Origin: Azohydromonas australica DSM 1124
GTDB lineage: Bacteria > Pseudomonadota > Gammaproteobacteria > Burkholderiales > Burkholderiaceae_C
Reading direction: 5' to 3'
Length of the DNA stretch: 64,000 bases
Assembly: GCF_000430725.1 (NCBI RefSeq)
Contig: NZ_KE387207.1
Coordinates: 70,552-134,551, forward strand
Positions 16,421-26,748 of this stretch are shown here, one piece after another. The position numbers were made by a program, and so were the translations under genes. The notes beneath the pieces are model-generated. The model made no database searches and had not been told where the DNA came from. It saw only the letters and a program-made list of their open reading frames with translations. Numbering within the stretch: the stretch's first letter is position 1; each line of letters begins with the position of its first letter.

Positions 16421-17742
16421 CAGCGGGTCTCTTTCGGAGCGCCTGCCTCGCGCGGCTCCAGCGCGGCCAGCAGGGCCAGCGCCGCCAGGATGGGCAGGTT
16501 CTTGGTCAGCGGTCCGTAGGGGTGGAGCCAGAACTCGGGCAGCCGCCACGTGATCAGCAGCGTGTAGAAGCCGATCAGCCCGGCCTGCGTGGCCCACAGC
16601 CAGCGCCGCGCGCGCGGGCGCAGCGGCCACAGCGTCAGGATGCCCAGCACCAGGTCGAAGCCCGCGGCGCCATAGAGCATGAGCGGCTGCAGCGCCGGCG
16701 GGATGCCGGTGCGCGCCAGCAGCTCATAGCTCTGCTGCACCGGGTACAGGCCGAAGGAGACGGCGGCCGTGATGAGCCACACCAGTGCCAGCGACAGGCG
16801 CAGCAGCGGCAGCGTCCAGCCCAGCCGCGCCTGCACGCGGGCGCCGGCGGCGCGCTCGGGCGGGATGAAGGCCTGCGGCGGCCGGGGCGCGCGGCCCAGC
16901 AGCGCGGTGATGGCCTCGGCCGAGCCGGCGTTGCCCTGCTGCAGCATCGCCCAGCTGTCGGCGTCCAGCATGGAGCTGCCCAGGCGGCCGGCAAGGCCGG
17001 CGCCCAGGGCCGCCAGCGGCGCAGGCACGCGCAGCACCGGCGCGCGCGGCAGGCCCTGGGCGGCGCGCAGCGCCTGCAGGTATTCGGTCAGCGACAGCGG
17101 CTGCGGCCCGACCAGCGGCACGCGGCGCGCGCTCCAGGCCGCGGCCGGGGCGCGCAGCAGCGCTACCAGCGCCGTGACGGCATCGTCCACGTGCACCGGC
17201 TGCAGCGCGCCGCTGCGCGGCAGCGCCAGCAGCGGCAGGCTCGCCAGCATCAGGAAGAAGCCGGCGCTGGGGCCCTCCTCGCCGAAGACCAGCGAGGGCT
17301 GGACGACGGTGGCGTCCAGCGGCAGCGCCAGCAGCGCCTCGTCCGCGGCGTGCTTGCTGCGCTGGTAATCGGTGGCGCCGGCCTGCACGCCCAGCGCCGA
17401 GATCTGGATCACCCGCCGCACGCCGGCCTGGGCACAGGCCTGGAACAGCGCCACGGGCGCGCGGTGGTGCAGCGCCTCGAAGGTCTGGGAGCCCCTCTCG
17501 CGGAAGATGCCCACGGCGTTGACCACCGCTTCCACGCCCTGCAGGTGCGGCAGCCAGTGCTCGGGCGTGAGGGCCTGGGCGAAGTCCAGCGCCAGCCCGT
17601 GCAGGCGCGGCGGCGCGGTGCCGGGCGGGGCAGGGCGTGGGACGTGGCGCGAAACGGCGACCACCTCGTGGCCGGCCGCCAGCAGGGCCTGGCACAGCCG
17701 GCGTCCGATGAAGCCGGTGGCGCCGGTAAGCAGCACTTTCAT
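16420..17742 (-). CDS. SDR-family NAD(P)-binding protein fused to a DoxX-like membrane domain
   Basis: 440 residues. Residues 1-290 form an atypical extended SDR: GATGFIGRRLC nucleotide loop, NAVGIFRERG, and YQRSKHAADE as the degenerate YxxxK region. This type resembles complex I assembly factor-like and NmrA-like proteins. From about residue 310 to the end are four hydrophobic helices of DoxX/DUF4345 type (LSLALVWLITAAVSFGLYPV and following). This fusion is known in proteobacteria; its reaction is not. It is first in a two-gene operon with the DUF2269 gene. The ATG at 17742 lies about 35 bases from a large inverted repeat. Confidence 0.85.
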   Translation of the reverse strand: MKVLLTGATGFIGRRLCQALLAAGHEVVAVSRHVPRPAPPGTAPPRLHGLALDFAQALTPEHWLPHLQGVEAVVNAVGIFRERGSQTFEALHHRAPVALFQACAQAGVRRVIQISALGVQAGATDYQRSKHAADEALLALPLDATVVQPSLVFGEEGPSAGFFLMLASLPLLALPRSGALQPVHVDDAVTALVALLRAPAAAWSARRVPLVGPQPLSLTEYLQALRAAQGLPRAPVLRVPAPLAALGAGLAGRLGSSMLDADSWAMLQQGNAGSAEAITALLGRAPRPPQAFIPPERAAGARVQARLGWTLPLLRLSLALVWLITAAVSFGLYPVQQSYELLARTGIPPALQPLMLYGAAGFDLVLGILTLWPLRPRARRWLWATQAGLIGFYTLLITWRLPEFWLHPYGPLTKNLPILAALALLAALEPREAGAPKETR

Positions 17743-17776
17743 TCGTCAGGAAGCAGGCAGAAGCCCGGGGAACGGC

Positions 17777-17808
17777 GCTTGCCGAATTGGCGTGCCGGTT
17801 CGGCAAGC
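17777..17808. promoter_or_regulatory. Large inverted repeat between divergent genes
   Basis: GCTTGCCGAA (17777-17786) and TTCGGCAAGC (17799-17808) are perfect 10-bp arms around a 12-base centre. It lies in the 99-base gap between the SDR-DoxX gene and the gene at 17842, so it could be a shared operator or a start-proximal hairpin. Confidence 0.45.
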
Positions 17809-17841
17809 CGCATTCCTTTAATCACAGCAGAGGTGACTTCC

Positions 17842-18345
17842 ATGGGCCTGACTACCCAATTCCTCGTTAACACGGCGCAGCGCGCGATCAAGGACGGCCT
17901 GCTGGCCGCGGCCCTGTCCGGCGGTTCGATGGCCGCGCGCAGCAAGGCCGACAGCGGCAGCGCCGTGGCGGGCGTGAACGCGCCGGCGCACTGGGTGCAT
18001 GGCGAGGAGTCGATCCAGCGCGAGGACGTGTCGGCCAAGCACACGCTGGTGGGCGCGGCCATTCACACCGCCTCGGCCATGCTGTGGGCCGGGCTGTACG
18101 AGGCGCTGCAGACGCGGCGCGAGCGCCGCACCGTCGCCGGCGCGCTGGTGGACGCTGCCGGCGTGGCGGCGCTGGCGGCGGTGGTCGACCTGAAGCTGGT
18201 GCCCGAGCGGCTGACGCCCGGCTTCCAGCACCGCATGAGCAAGGAAAGCCTGTGGATGGTCTACGGCAGCTTCGCGCTGGGCCTGGCGCTGGGCGGGCTG
18301 CAGCGGCGCGGGGAGGCACCCACGGTGCGGGACCTGCGCGAGTGA
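17842..18345 (+). CDS. Small membrane-associated hypothetical protein
   Basis: 167 residues, family not recognised. Hydrophobic stretches near residues 70-90 (HTLVGAAIHTASAMLWAGLY), 100-120 (VAGALVDAAGVAALAAVVDL) and 140-155 (MVYGSFALGLALGGL) suggest three membrane helices. The first ~60 residues are soluble. ATG 17842 follows AGAGGTGA, a good ribosome site, and decides the start over the long open frame beginning at 16522. It is monocistronic, and the htpG heat-shock promoter begins 50 bases past its stop. Function unknown. Confidence 0.65.
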   Translation: MGLTTQFLVNTAQRAIKDGLLAAALSGGSMAARSKADSGSAVAGVNAPAHWVHGEESIQREDVSAKHTLVGAAIHTASAMLWAGLYEALQTRRERRTVAGALVDAAGVAALAAVVDLKLVPERLTPGFQHRMSKESLWMVYGSFALGLALGGLQRRGEAPTVRDLRE

Positions 18346-18394
18346 GCGCGGCGGCCCTCGGCGCGTGAAGTGGTGTTTTGATGCGCAGCCGGCT

Positions 18395-18423
18395 CTTGAA
18401 GCCGCGCGGGGGTGTCCCCATCT
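18395..18423 (+). promoter_or_regulatory. Sigma-32 (RpoH) heat-shock promoter of htpG
   Basis: CTTGAAG (18395-18401), 14 bases, then CCCCATCT (18416-18423). This matches the sigma-32 consensus CTTGAAA-N11-16-CCCCATNT at all but one base of the -35 and all of the -10 element. It ends 44 bases before the htpG ATG. Confidence 0.85.
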
Positions 18424-18467
18424 GGGGCCCGCCCCGCGCTGGAGCGGGTTGACGACTTCACAACACC

Positions 18468-20339
<1,872 letters not shown>

Positions 20340-20370
20340 GCGTCAGACGCTGACGCCGGCAGGAAATGCC

Positions 20371-20399
20371 GTCATGCCCGCGAAGGCGGGCATCCACGA
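20371..20399. repeat. REP-like palindromic repeat (single copy in window)
   Basis: It contains ATGCCCGC-GAAG-GCGGGCAT (20374-20393), the widespread intergenic element of the GTCATGCCCGCGAAGGCGGG type found in many copies in beta- and gammaproteobacteria. It lies between htpG and its terminator. Confidence 0.7.
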
Positions 20400-20434
20400 A
20401 CCACGCGGTGCCGCCCGGACCGCGTGGTTTTTTC
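20399..20434 (+). terminator. Rho-independent terminator after htpG
   Basis: An 11-bp stem AACCACGCGGT/ACCGCGTGGTT (20399-20409 with 20419-20429) followed by a run of Ts. Confidence 0.85.
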
Positions 20435-20437
20435 TTG

Positions 20438-21463
20438 TCAGTACATCTCCAGCGGCGGCTCCGCCATCGCCGCGAGCTGTTCGCGCAGCTGCGAGGTCTG
20501 CTGCGACCAGTAGGCGGCGGTGCCGAAGAAGGGGAAGGCGGCCGGGAAGGCCGGGTCGCTCCAGCGTTCGGCCAGCCAGGCGCTGTGGTGGATCATGCGC
20601 AGGGTGCGCAGCGGCTCGATCAGCGCCAGCTCGCGCGTGTCGAAGGGCATGAACAGGCGGTAGCCCTGCAGGATCTGCCCCATCTGCGCCGCCATGGCCG
20701 GGGGCTCGCCCGAGAGCAGCATCCACAGGTCCTGCACCGCGGGGCCGGTGCAGGCGTCGTCCAAATCCACCACGTGCGGACCCTCGTCGCGCCACAGGAT
20801 ATTGCCGGGGTGGCAGTCGCCGTGCAGGCGCAGCCGGCGCACGGCGCCGGCGCTCTCGAACAGCTCGCGCACCGCCGACAGCGCCGCGTCGCAGGTGCTG
20901 CGCCAGCCCGGGAGCTGGTCCGGCGGGATGAAGTCGCCGTCGAGCAGCCGCTGCCGCGCGGCCTCGCCAAAGGTTGCCACGTCCAGCGTGCGGCGGTGCT
21001 CGAAGCTTGCCTGCGCACCCACCGCATGCAGCCGGCCCAGGAAGCGGCCCAGCCACTGCAGCACCATCGGATCTTCCAGATCGGGCGCGCGGCCGGCGCG
21101 GCGCGGGCTCACCGAGAAGCGGAAGGGCTCGCCGTCGAAGCGGATGGTGGCCAGGGTGGGCGGGTCGCCGTGCAGCGTGAGGAGGTGGTCGTCGTCGCGG
21201 GGCTGCAGCGGCAGCGGCGCCACCACCGGCACGTCGGCCGCGTCCAGGGCCAGCGCGAAGGCGTGCTCTTCCAGGATCTGCGCGTCGCTCCAGCGCTCGG
21301 GACGGTAGAACTTGGCGACCACCACCGCGCCGTCCTCCAGGAAGACCTGGAACACGCGGTTCTCGTAGGAGTTGAGCTGCAGCAGCCGGCCGTCGGGATC
21401 GAAGCCCGCGGCGGCCACGGCATCGAGGACGGATTCGGGGCGCAGTGCGGCGTAATGAGGCAT
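20438..21463 (-). CDS. srkA: Stress response kinase A (SrkA/YihE family)
   Basis: 341 residues, matching the SrkA length of about 330. It has the aminoglycoside-phosphotransferase-like kinase fold: LNSYENRVFQVFLEDGAVVVAKFYRP (nucleotide loop with conserved Lys), HGDCHPGNILW (catalytic loop, Asp) and VDLDDACTGP (metal-binding Asp). SrkA is a cytosolic Ser/Thr kinase that counters stress-induced death in E. coli. In E. coli it sits beside dsbA, which is absent here. It converges on htpG, and no promoter motif was recognised in the 65 bases upstream. Confidence 0.9.
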   Translation of the reverse strand: MPHYAALRPESVLDAVAAAGFDPDGRLLQLNSYENRVFQVFLEDGAVVVAKFYRPERWSDAQILEEHAFALALDAADVPVVAPLPLQPRDDDHLLTLHGDPPTLATIRFDGEPFRFSVSPRRAGRAPDLEDPMVLQWLGRFLGRLHAVGAQASFEHRRTLDVATFGEAARQRLLDGDFIPPDQLPGWRSTCDAALSAVRELFESAGAVRRLRLHGDCHPGNILWRDEGPHVVDLDDACTGPAVQDLWMLLSGEPPAMAAQMGQILQGYRLFMPFDTRELALIEPLRTLRMIHHSAWLAERWSDPAFPAAFPFFGTAAYWSQQTSQLREQLAAMAEPPLEMY

Positions 21464-21528
21464 GCGCCGATGCTAGCCCGGGCCCCGCAGCGTGCCGGGC
21501 GGCAGGGCCAAGCGCTGTTTGACGCGGC

Positions 21529-22182
21529 TCAGTTGGCCGTGCGCGGCAGCATCATCCGCCACCACTGCTGCAGGCGCAGCGCCTGGAGCTTGAGCTGGTA
21601 GTCGAACTCGCCGGCCTGCTGCGCCACCAGCGCATCCATGTGCGAGCTCGCGTCCTCGGGCGGCAGGCGCAGCATCGCCTGGGCCTCGCCACCGTCGCGC
21701 TCGATGGTGGCGCCGGCCTTGCGCGCGATGCGCAGCATGGGCGTGTTCTCGCTCAGGGCGTGGATGATCATCATCTCCGCGCCCCAGTTGCGCGCGTGCA
21801 GCACGGCGCGCTCGAACAGCCGGCTGCCCCAGCCGCGGCCTCGGGCGCGCGGCAGCACCGAGACGCCGAACTCGGCCATCGGTGCGGCGCCGTTGGTGCC
21901 CTCGATGCGCGCCAGGTGCGCCACGGACACCAGCTCCAGCGCCTCGTCGAAGATGCCCACCACCTCGTCGCGGCCGAAGTCGATGCCATCCACGTAGCGG
22001 CGCACCTGCTCGTCGCAGGCCTTGTAGCCGAAGCGCAGGTAGCGGTCGCTGTCGGTCAGCGCCAGCAGGTGCGCCAGGATCAGCGGGCGGTGCCGCACGG
22101 CCAGCGAGCGGATCGGCACCCAGGCCGGACGCGAGGCGGGCGTGGCGGGGCGGCGGATCGGCGTGAGGGTGCTGGCGGACAT
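21529..22182 (-). CDS. GNAT family N-acetyltransferase
   Basis: 217 residues with the GNAT acetyl-CoA loop ARGRGWGSRLFERAV (R/QxxGxG/A type) at about 120-135, preceded by the VAHLARIEG and AEFGVSVLP strands and followed by ALSENTPMLRIARKAGA, the usual GNAT beta5/alpha4 region. The acceptor substrate is unknown. ATG 22182 is chosen over the frame extending to 22338, which would invade the rplM promoter region. Divergent from rplM. Confidence 0.85.
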   Translation of the reverse strand: MSASTLTPIRRPATPASRPAWVPIRSLAVRHRPLILAHLLALTDSDRYLRFGYKACDEQVRRYVDGIDFGRDEVVGIFDEALELVSVAHLARIEGTNGAAPMAEFGVSVLPRARGRGWGSRLFERAVLHARNWGAEMMIIHALSENTPMLRIARKAGATIERDGGEAQAMLRLPPEDASSHMDALVAQQAGEFDYQLKLQALRLQQWWRMMLPRTAN

Positions 22183-22498
22183 ACGATAACTACGGGTTTC
22201 CCCGGTGGGGTTTGCCCGGATGTTACCCCATGCGAGGGTTAACCCTATCCTTGCTTCAAGCGAGGCGGATGTTCCGTGAAGCCTGCACGCTAGGCACGCC
22301 GGATCTTTCTGGGATAGAATGCTCGGCTTTCCTGTCAACGGCGGGGAAGTTGCGCCTGTTCCAGCGTTCCATCGAATGCCTGGGACACGAGCCCAGAGGC
22401 GGCTGGTTTTCCAGCTGCACCGGGGCCGAGCGCAGCAAAAGCAGCCGTAGCCGGGTCGTCCGCTTCAATTGGGCGGCCCACAACCGAAAGATCCCCTC
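22183..22498 (+). promoter_or_regulatory. Promoter and long leader of rplM-rpsI
   Basis: This 316-base gap holds a -10-like element TAGAAT at 22315-22320, preceded by TGGGA (extended -10 character). That leaves a GC-rich leader of about 170 nt before rplM. L13 leaders can be autoregulatory in some bacteria; no known motif was recognised here. No gene is visible. Confidence 0.5.
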
Positions 22499-22927
22499 AT
22501 GAAGACCTTCAGCGCCAAGCCGGCCGAAGTCGTGCACGAGTGGTTTGTGATTGACGCCACCGACAAGGTGCTCGGACGTGTCGCCAGCGAAGTGGCACTC
22601 CGTCTGCGCGGCAAGCACAAGGCCATCTACACGCCCCACGTGGACACCGGTGACTTCATCGTCGTCGTCAACGTCGACAAGCTGCGCGTGACCGGCAACA
22701 AGGCCAACGACAAGGTGTACTACCGTCACTCGGGCTTCCCGGGCGGCATCTACGCCACGAAGTTCAAGGACATGCAAGCCAAGCATCCGGGCCGTGCCCT
22801 GGAAAAGGCCGTCAAGGGCATGCTGCCCAAGGGCCCGCTGGGTTATGCGATGGTCAAGAAGCTGAAGGTGTACGCCGGTGCCACGCACCCGCACACCGCC
22901 CAGCAACCCAAGGTCCTCGAGATCTAA
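22499..22927 (+). CDS. rplM: 50S ribosomal protein L13
   Basis: 142 residues, exactly the E. coli length. The family signature is intact: VIDATDKVLGRVASEVALRLRGKHK at the start and GFPGGIYATKFKDMQAKHPGRALEKAVKGMLPKGPLG in the middle (cited here as two adjoining motifs). L13 is an early assembly protein of the large subunit. It is followed nine bases later by rpsI, the conserved rplM-rpsI operon. The ATG at 22499 has only a weak ribosome site (GAAAGAT). Confidence 0.98.
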   Translation: MKTFSAKPAEVVHEWFVIDATDKVLGRVASEVALRLRGKHKAIYTPHVDTGDFIVVVNVDKLRVTGNKANDKVYYRHSGFPGGIYATKFKDMQAKHPGRALEKAVKGMLPKGPLGYAMVKKLKVYAGATHPHTAQQPKVLEI

Positions 22928-22936
22928 GGAGCGGTG

Positions 22937-23329
22937 ATGATCGGAGAATGGAACTACGGCACCGGCCGCCGCAAATCGTCGGTGGCGCGCGTGTTCATCA
23001 AGCGCGGCACGGGCCAGATCGTGGTCAACGGCAAGCCGGTCGACCAGTATTTCGGCCGTCAAACCTCGATCATGATCGTCAAGCAGCCCCTGATGCTGAC
23101 GAACAATGGCGAGGCCTTTGACATCAAGGTCAACGTCGAAGGCGGTGGCGAGTCCGGCCAGGCCGGCGCCGTGCGCCACGGCATCACCCGCGCCCTGATC
23201 GACTACGACGCGACGCTCAAGCCCGAGCTGAGCCGCGCCGGCTTCGTCACGCGCGACGCGCGTGAAGTCGAGCGTAAGAAGGTCGGTCTGCACGGCGCCC
23301 GTCGCCGCAAGCAGTTCAGCAAGCGCTGA
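22937..23329 (+). CDS. rpsI: 30S ribosomal protein S9
   Basis: 130 residues, as in E. coli. It shows YGTGRRKSSVARVF at the N-terminus and the basic tail ending in GARRRKQFSKR, whose last Lys-Arg contacts P-site tRNA. ATG 22937 is preferred over the in-frame GTG one codon earlier because AAGGAG is then spaced correctly. It forms an operon with rplM. Confidence 0.98.
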   Translation: MIGEWNYGTGRRKSSVARVFIKRGTGQIVVNGKPVDQYFGRQTSIMIVKQPLMLTNNGEAFDIKVNVEGGGESGQAGAVRHGITRALIDYDATLKPELSRAGFVTRDAREVERKKVGLHGARRRKQFSKR

Positions 23330-23404
23330 TCGATCTTGCGCCGCCGCGACACCCTCACGGGTGCCGCGGCGCCAGGGTGGCGTGCCCTGCAATCCACGCC
23401 CCGC

Positions 23405-23440
23405 AAAGGCCGCTTCTCACCGAGCGGCCTTTCGCTTTTT
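23405..23440 (+). terminator. Terminator of the rplM-rpsI operon
   Basis: A 10-bp stem AAAGGCCGCT/AGCGGCCTTT (23405-23414 with 23423-23432) and TTTTT at 23436-23440. A GC-rich imperfect hairpin at about 23339-23373 precedes it. Confidence 0.85.
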
Positions 23441-23558
23441 GTGTGGCGGAATTGGCCTTTTGCCTGAAGGTTCTATCTCCGCTGCCGCGCCGGTACCCGA
23501 GAAGATTCATGGACAATTCCGGTGCTTCGCGTTTTCTAGATTCCCAGGAGAGCACCGC

Positions 23559-23936
23559 ATGAGCGCAGTCGCTGAACAAAGCACCGACCTCACCACCGAC
23601 GGCATGCCCGCGCCGATCGTCTTCACCGACAGCGCCGCGGCGAAGGTGGCCGACTTGGTGGCCGAGGAAGGCAACCCGGAGCTGAAGCTGCGCGTGTTCG
23701 TGCAGGGCGGCGGCTGCTCCGGCTTCCAGTACGGTTTCACCTTCGATGAGATCGCCAACGAGGACGACACCCAGATGCAGAAGAACGGCGTCACGCTGCT
23801 GATCGACGCCATGAGCCTGCAATACCTGATGGGTGCCGAGATCGACTACAAGGAAGACCTGCAGGGCGCGCAGTTCGTCATCAAGAACCCCAACGCCACC
23901 ACCACCTGCGGCTGCGGCTCCAGCTTCTCGACCTGA
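23559..23936 (+). CDS. erpA: Iron-sulfur cluster insertion protein ErpA
   Basis: 125 residues of the A-type carrier family (IscA/ErpA) with the three cluster-ligand cysteines: one in VQGGGCSGFQYGF and two in TTCGCGSSF near the C-terminus. ErpA delivers Fe-S clusters to apoproteins such as IspG. The ATG at 23559 has AGGAGA upstream. It lies 230 bases after rpsI behind a terminator and is monocistronic, ended by its own terminator. Confidence 0.95.
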   Translation: MSAVAEQSTDLTTDGMPAPIVFTDSAAAKVADLVAEEGNPELKLRVFVQGGGCSGFQYGFTFDEIANEDDTQMQKNGVTLLIDAMSLQYLMGAEIDYKEDLQGAQFVIKNPNATTTCGCGSSFST

Positions 23937-23959
23937 GCCTCGCATCCTTGCGCACATGG

Positions 23960-23984
23960 AAAAGCCGCCCTCGGGCGGCTTTTT
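23960..23984 (+). terminator. Terminator of erpA
   Basis: AAAAGCCGCCC-TC-GGGCGGCTTTT with a T-run. The A-run on the left makes it usable for the convergent anmK transcript too. Confidence 0.85.
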
Positions 23985-24024
23985 CGTTGCCTGCGCGACG
24001 ATGTGGCGCGCACCGGGATTTCGT

Positions 24025-25173
24025 TCAGGCCGGGTACAGAGCGCCCAGCACGCGCGGGCCGCGCGCACCCGTGACTTCCACGCGGTTGCCGGTCTGGCGC
24101 AGCACGTGCGCATGCGCCAGCCAGGCGAAGGCCGCGGCCTCGACCTGCTCCGGGTCCAGGCCGCGCTCGGCGGTGGTGAGCACCGCCACGCCAGGCAGCA
24201 GGGCGCGCAGCCGCTGCAGCAGGTCCAGGTTGAACGTGCCGCCGCCAGCGGCCAGCAGCTCGCGCGTGCGCGGTGCCTCGCGCCGCAGCGCGTCGGCCAC
24301 AGTGCGGGCAACGAAGGCGGAGAGGGTGGCCTGCACGTCCTGCGGCGCCGGCATCGCGGCCAGCGTCGCCAGCCGCGCGTCCAGCCAGGCCAGGTTGAAG
24401 TCGTCGCGCCCGGTGCTCTTGGGCGGGCGGCGGGCGAAGAAGGCATCGCTCAGCAGCGCCGCTAGCAGCGTCTCATCCACCCGGCCGTCGGCGGCCCAGC
24501 GGCCGGCGCCGTCGAAGCGCTGGCCGGTGTGGCGCTCGCACCAGCCGTCCAGCAGCGCGTTGGCCGGGCCGCAGTCGAAGCCGCAGATGCCGCCATCGGC
24601 GCGCAGCAGCGTCAGGTTGGACTGCCCGCCCAGGTTCAGCACCGCGACGTCCACCTCCTCGCGCGCGAACAGCGCCTGGTGGAAGGCGCACACCAGCGGC
24701 GCGCCCTGGCCGCCAGCGGCCACGTCCCGGCTGCGGAAGTCGCACACCACGTCGATGCCGCAGAGTTCCGCCAGCAGGGCGCCGTTGTGCAGCTGCAGCG
24801 TGTAGCCGCGACCGTCGTGCAGTCCGGGCTGGTGGCGCAGCGTCTGGCCATGGGCGCCGATGGCGCGCACCGCCGTGCCCTCGACGCCGGCGCTCTCCAG
24901 CAGCGCGCGCACGACGACGGCTTCCAGCTCGGACAGGGCATTGGCCGCGAGCGCGGCGCGGTGCAGCTCGTCCGCGCCGCTGTGGTTCAGTGCCAGGAAC
25001 TCGGCGCGCAGCGCCGGCGGCAGCGGCCGGTGTGCGTGGGCCAGCACCCGCAGCGCCGCGCCGGTAGGCTGCGGCGCGAAATCGACCAGCACGCCGTCCA
25101 CGCCGTCCAGCGAGGTGCCGGACATCAGGCCGATGTAGAGCGCCGAGGCGGCGCCCGGCGCGGAATCGCTCAC
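24025..25173 (-). CDS. anmK: Anhydro-N-acetylmuramic acid kinase
   Basis: 382 residues with the AnmK signature at the start (YIGLMSGTSLDGVDGVLVDF), the GHGQTLRH-like AHGQTLRHQP and the NLGGQSNLTLL motif. It phosphorylates and hydrolyses 1,6-anhydroMurNAc to MurNAc-6-phosphate in cell-wall recycling. The start is GTG 25173: it overlaps the upstream peptidase stop in a GTGA arrangement, so the two are coupled. This pairing fits, since the upstream product degrades or remodels murein. An apparent frame extending to 25731 is a shadow of the peptidase gene. Confidence 0.95.
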   Translation of the reverse strand: MSDSAPGAASALYIGLMSGTSLDGVDGVLVDFAPQPTGAALRVLAHAHRPLPPALRAEFLALNHSGADELHRAALAANALSELEAVVVRALLESAGVEGTAVRAIGAHGQTLRHQPGLHDGRGYTLQLHNGALLAELCGIDVVCDFRSRDVAAGGQGAPLVCAFHQALFAREEVDVAVLNLGGQSNLTLLRADGGICGFDCGPANALLDGWCERHTGQRFDGAGRWAADGRVDETLLAALLSDAFFARRPPKSTGRDDFNLAWLDARLATLAAMPAPQDVQATLSAFVARTVADALRREAPRTRELLAAGGGTFNLDLLQRLRALLPGVAVLTTAERGLDPEQVEAAAFAWLAHAHVLRQTGNRVEVTGARGPRVLGALYPA

Positions 25174-26534
25174 TCGGCGCGGACCGCGCCGATGCTGCGG
25201 GCCGCCGCGATCTGGGTGCGGGCGCTGATGGCGAACTGCTGCAGCTCGGCGCGCGACACCGACGCCATCGGCGACTGGGTGGCCTTGGCCACCTGCAGCG
25301 GGTCCTGGTGCACGCCGCGGATGCGGAATTCGAAGTGCAGGTGCGGGCCGGTGGCCCAGCCCGTGGCGCCCACGGCGCCGATGCGCGTGCCCTGGTCCAC
25401 GCGCTCGCCCTGGTGCACGTCGATGCGGCTCAGGTGCGCGTAGAGCGTGCTGCGCTCGCCGTCGTGCTGGATCTCGACCACGTTGCCGTAGCCGTTGCGC
25501 CAGCCGGCGAAGTCCACCACGCCACTGCCCACGGTGCGCACCGGCGTGCCCACCGGCGCGCCGTAGTCCACGCCCTGGTGCGCGCGCATGGTCTGCAGGA
25601 TCGGATGCATGCGCATGGCGAAGCCCGAGGTCACGCGCGAGAACTCCATCGGGCTGGCGAGGAAGCTGCGCTGCTTGGGCTGGCCGTCCATGCCGACGTA
25701 GGCGCCGCGGCCCATCGCGTCGCGCACCCACATGCCCTGGTACACGCGGCCGCGGTTGATGTACTCGGCTGCCAGCAGGTGGCCCGCGCCTTCGTTCCAG
25801 GTGATGGGCTCGCCGTCGGCGGTGAGGGTCTCGTAGGCGACGCTGAAGGTGTCGCCCTTCTTGATCTCGCGGTGGAAGTCCACCTCTTCGGAGAACATCT
25901 CCGACAGCTGCGTGGCGATGGTGTCCGGCAGGCCGGCGTCGTCGGTGGCGGCGAAGAGCGAGTTGCGCACCGTGCCGCTGCCCAGGCGAACCTGCGACTC
26001 CAGCGCCGCCTGCTCGCGGTTCACCTTCCAGCCGCCGTGCCCGTCCGGCTGCAGCGTCACGCGCGTGAAGTGCGTGGTGATCTGGTCCTGGCGTTCCGCC
26101 GGGGTGCGGGCCACCAGCTCCTTCAGGCGGCCGCTTTCATCGGCGCGCGCGGTGAACAGGCGCGGCACCTTGCCGTCGAGCAGCTCGCGCACGCTGCGGT
26201 CGCGGCGCAGGAAGGCAGCGGCGGAGGCGTCGCTCACGCCCAGCCGCGACAGCAGCCGGTCGACCGTGTCGTTGGCACGGCCGGCGGTGCTGCGGTTGAG
26301 CTCCAGCTGGTGCGCGGCCAGCGCTTCCAGCTGCTCGTGCACCGGCAGCGGCTGCACGTCCTCGCTGACGATCTGCTGCGCGATCTCGGTGCCAGGGGCC
26401 GAAGGCGAGGCCACACCAAAAGCGGTGGCGGCGAATCCGGCCAGTGAAAACATCACCCCCGCGGCCACGGCCCGGGGATTGCGTTGAGCAAATTTGTGCG
26501 CGTTTTCGGCCGCGCGGTCGAGCCATCCCGTCAT
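25170..26534 (-). CDS. M23 family metallopeptidase (MepM/LytM-like)
   Basis: 454 residues. One N-terminal hydrophobic segment (residues about 23-45) anchors or exports it. A middle region follows (OapA/LysM-like spacer with KGDTFSVAYE). The C-terminal LytM domain is intact, with zinc ligands in HQGVDYGAPVGTPV and HLHFEFRI. Such enzymes cut peptidoglycan cross-links in the periplasm. It is first in an operon with anmK and divergent from tyrS across 214 bases. Confidence 0.92.
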   Translation of the reverse strand: MTGWLDRAAENAHKFAQRNPRAVAAGVMFSLAGFAATAFGVASPSAPGTEIAQQIVSEDVQPLPVHEQLEALAAHQLELNRSTAGRANDTVDRLLSRLGVSDASAAAFLRRDRSVRELLDGKVPRLFTARADESGRLKELVARTPAERQDQITTHFTRVTLQPDGHGGWKVNREQAALESQVRLGSGTVRNSLFAATDDAGLPDTIATQLSEMFSEEVDFHREIKKGDTFSVAYETLTADGEPITWNEGAGHLLAAEYINRGRVYQGMWVRDAMGRGAYVGMDGQPKQRSFLASPMEFSRVTSGFAMRMHPILQTMRAHQGVDYGAPVGTPVRTVGSGVVDFAGWRNGYGNVVEIQHDGERSTLYAHLSRIDVHQGERVDQGTRIGAVGATGWATGPHLHFEFRIRGVHQDPLQVAKATQSPMASVSRAELQQFAISARTQIAAARSIGAVRAE

Positions 26535-26748
26535 TTGAACTTCAATGCCGGGCGAAGCCCGCTAGGTTTGCAGCACGGAAGTGAGACTGGCTGCAGGTGT
26601 CTGAAAAAAACCTCAGGGCCAATCGCTAGAATTGCGACTTTCGGCCGGAAGTTGTACGTCTTTGGGTCGCGTCAATGCCGCAACCCCGCGGAGTATATCA
26701 ACCGCGTGACGGGCACTTACATTCAAAAATCCTGCAAATCTCTGTGCC

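Noticed and set aside
25174..25731. N-terminal extension of anmK
   Set aside because: The frame is open only because it runs antiphase through the M23 peptidase gene; the AnmK signature starts just after GTG 25173.
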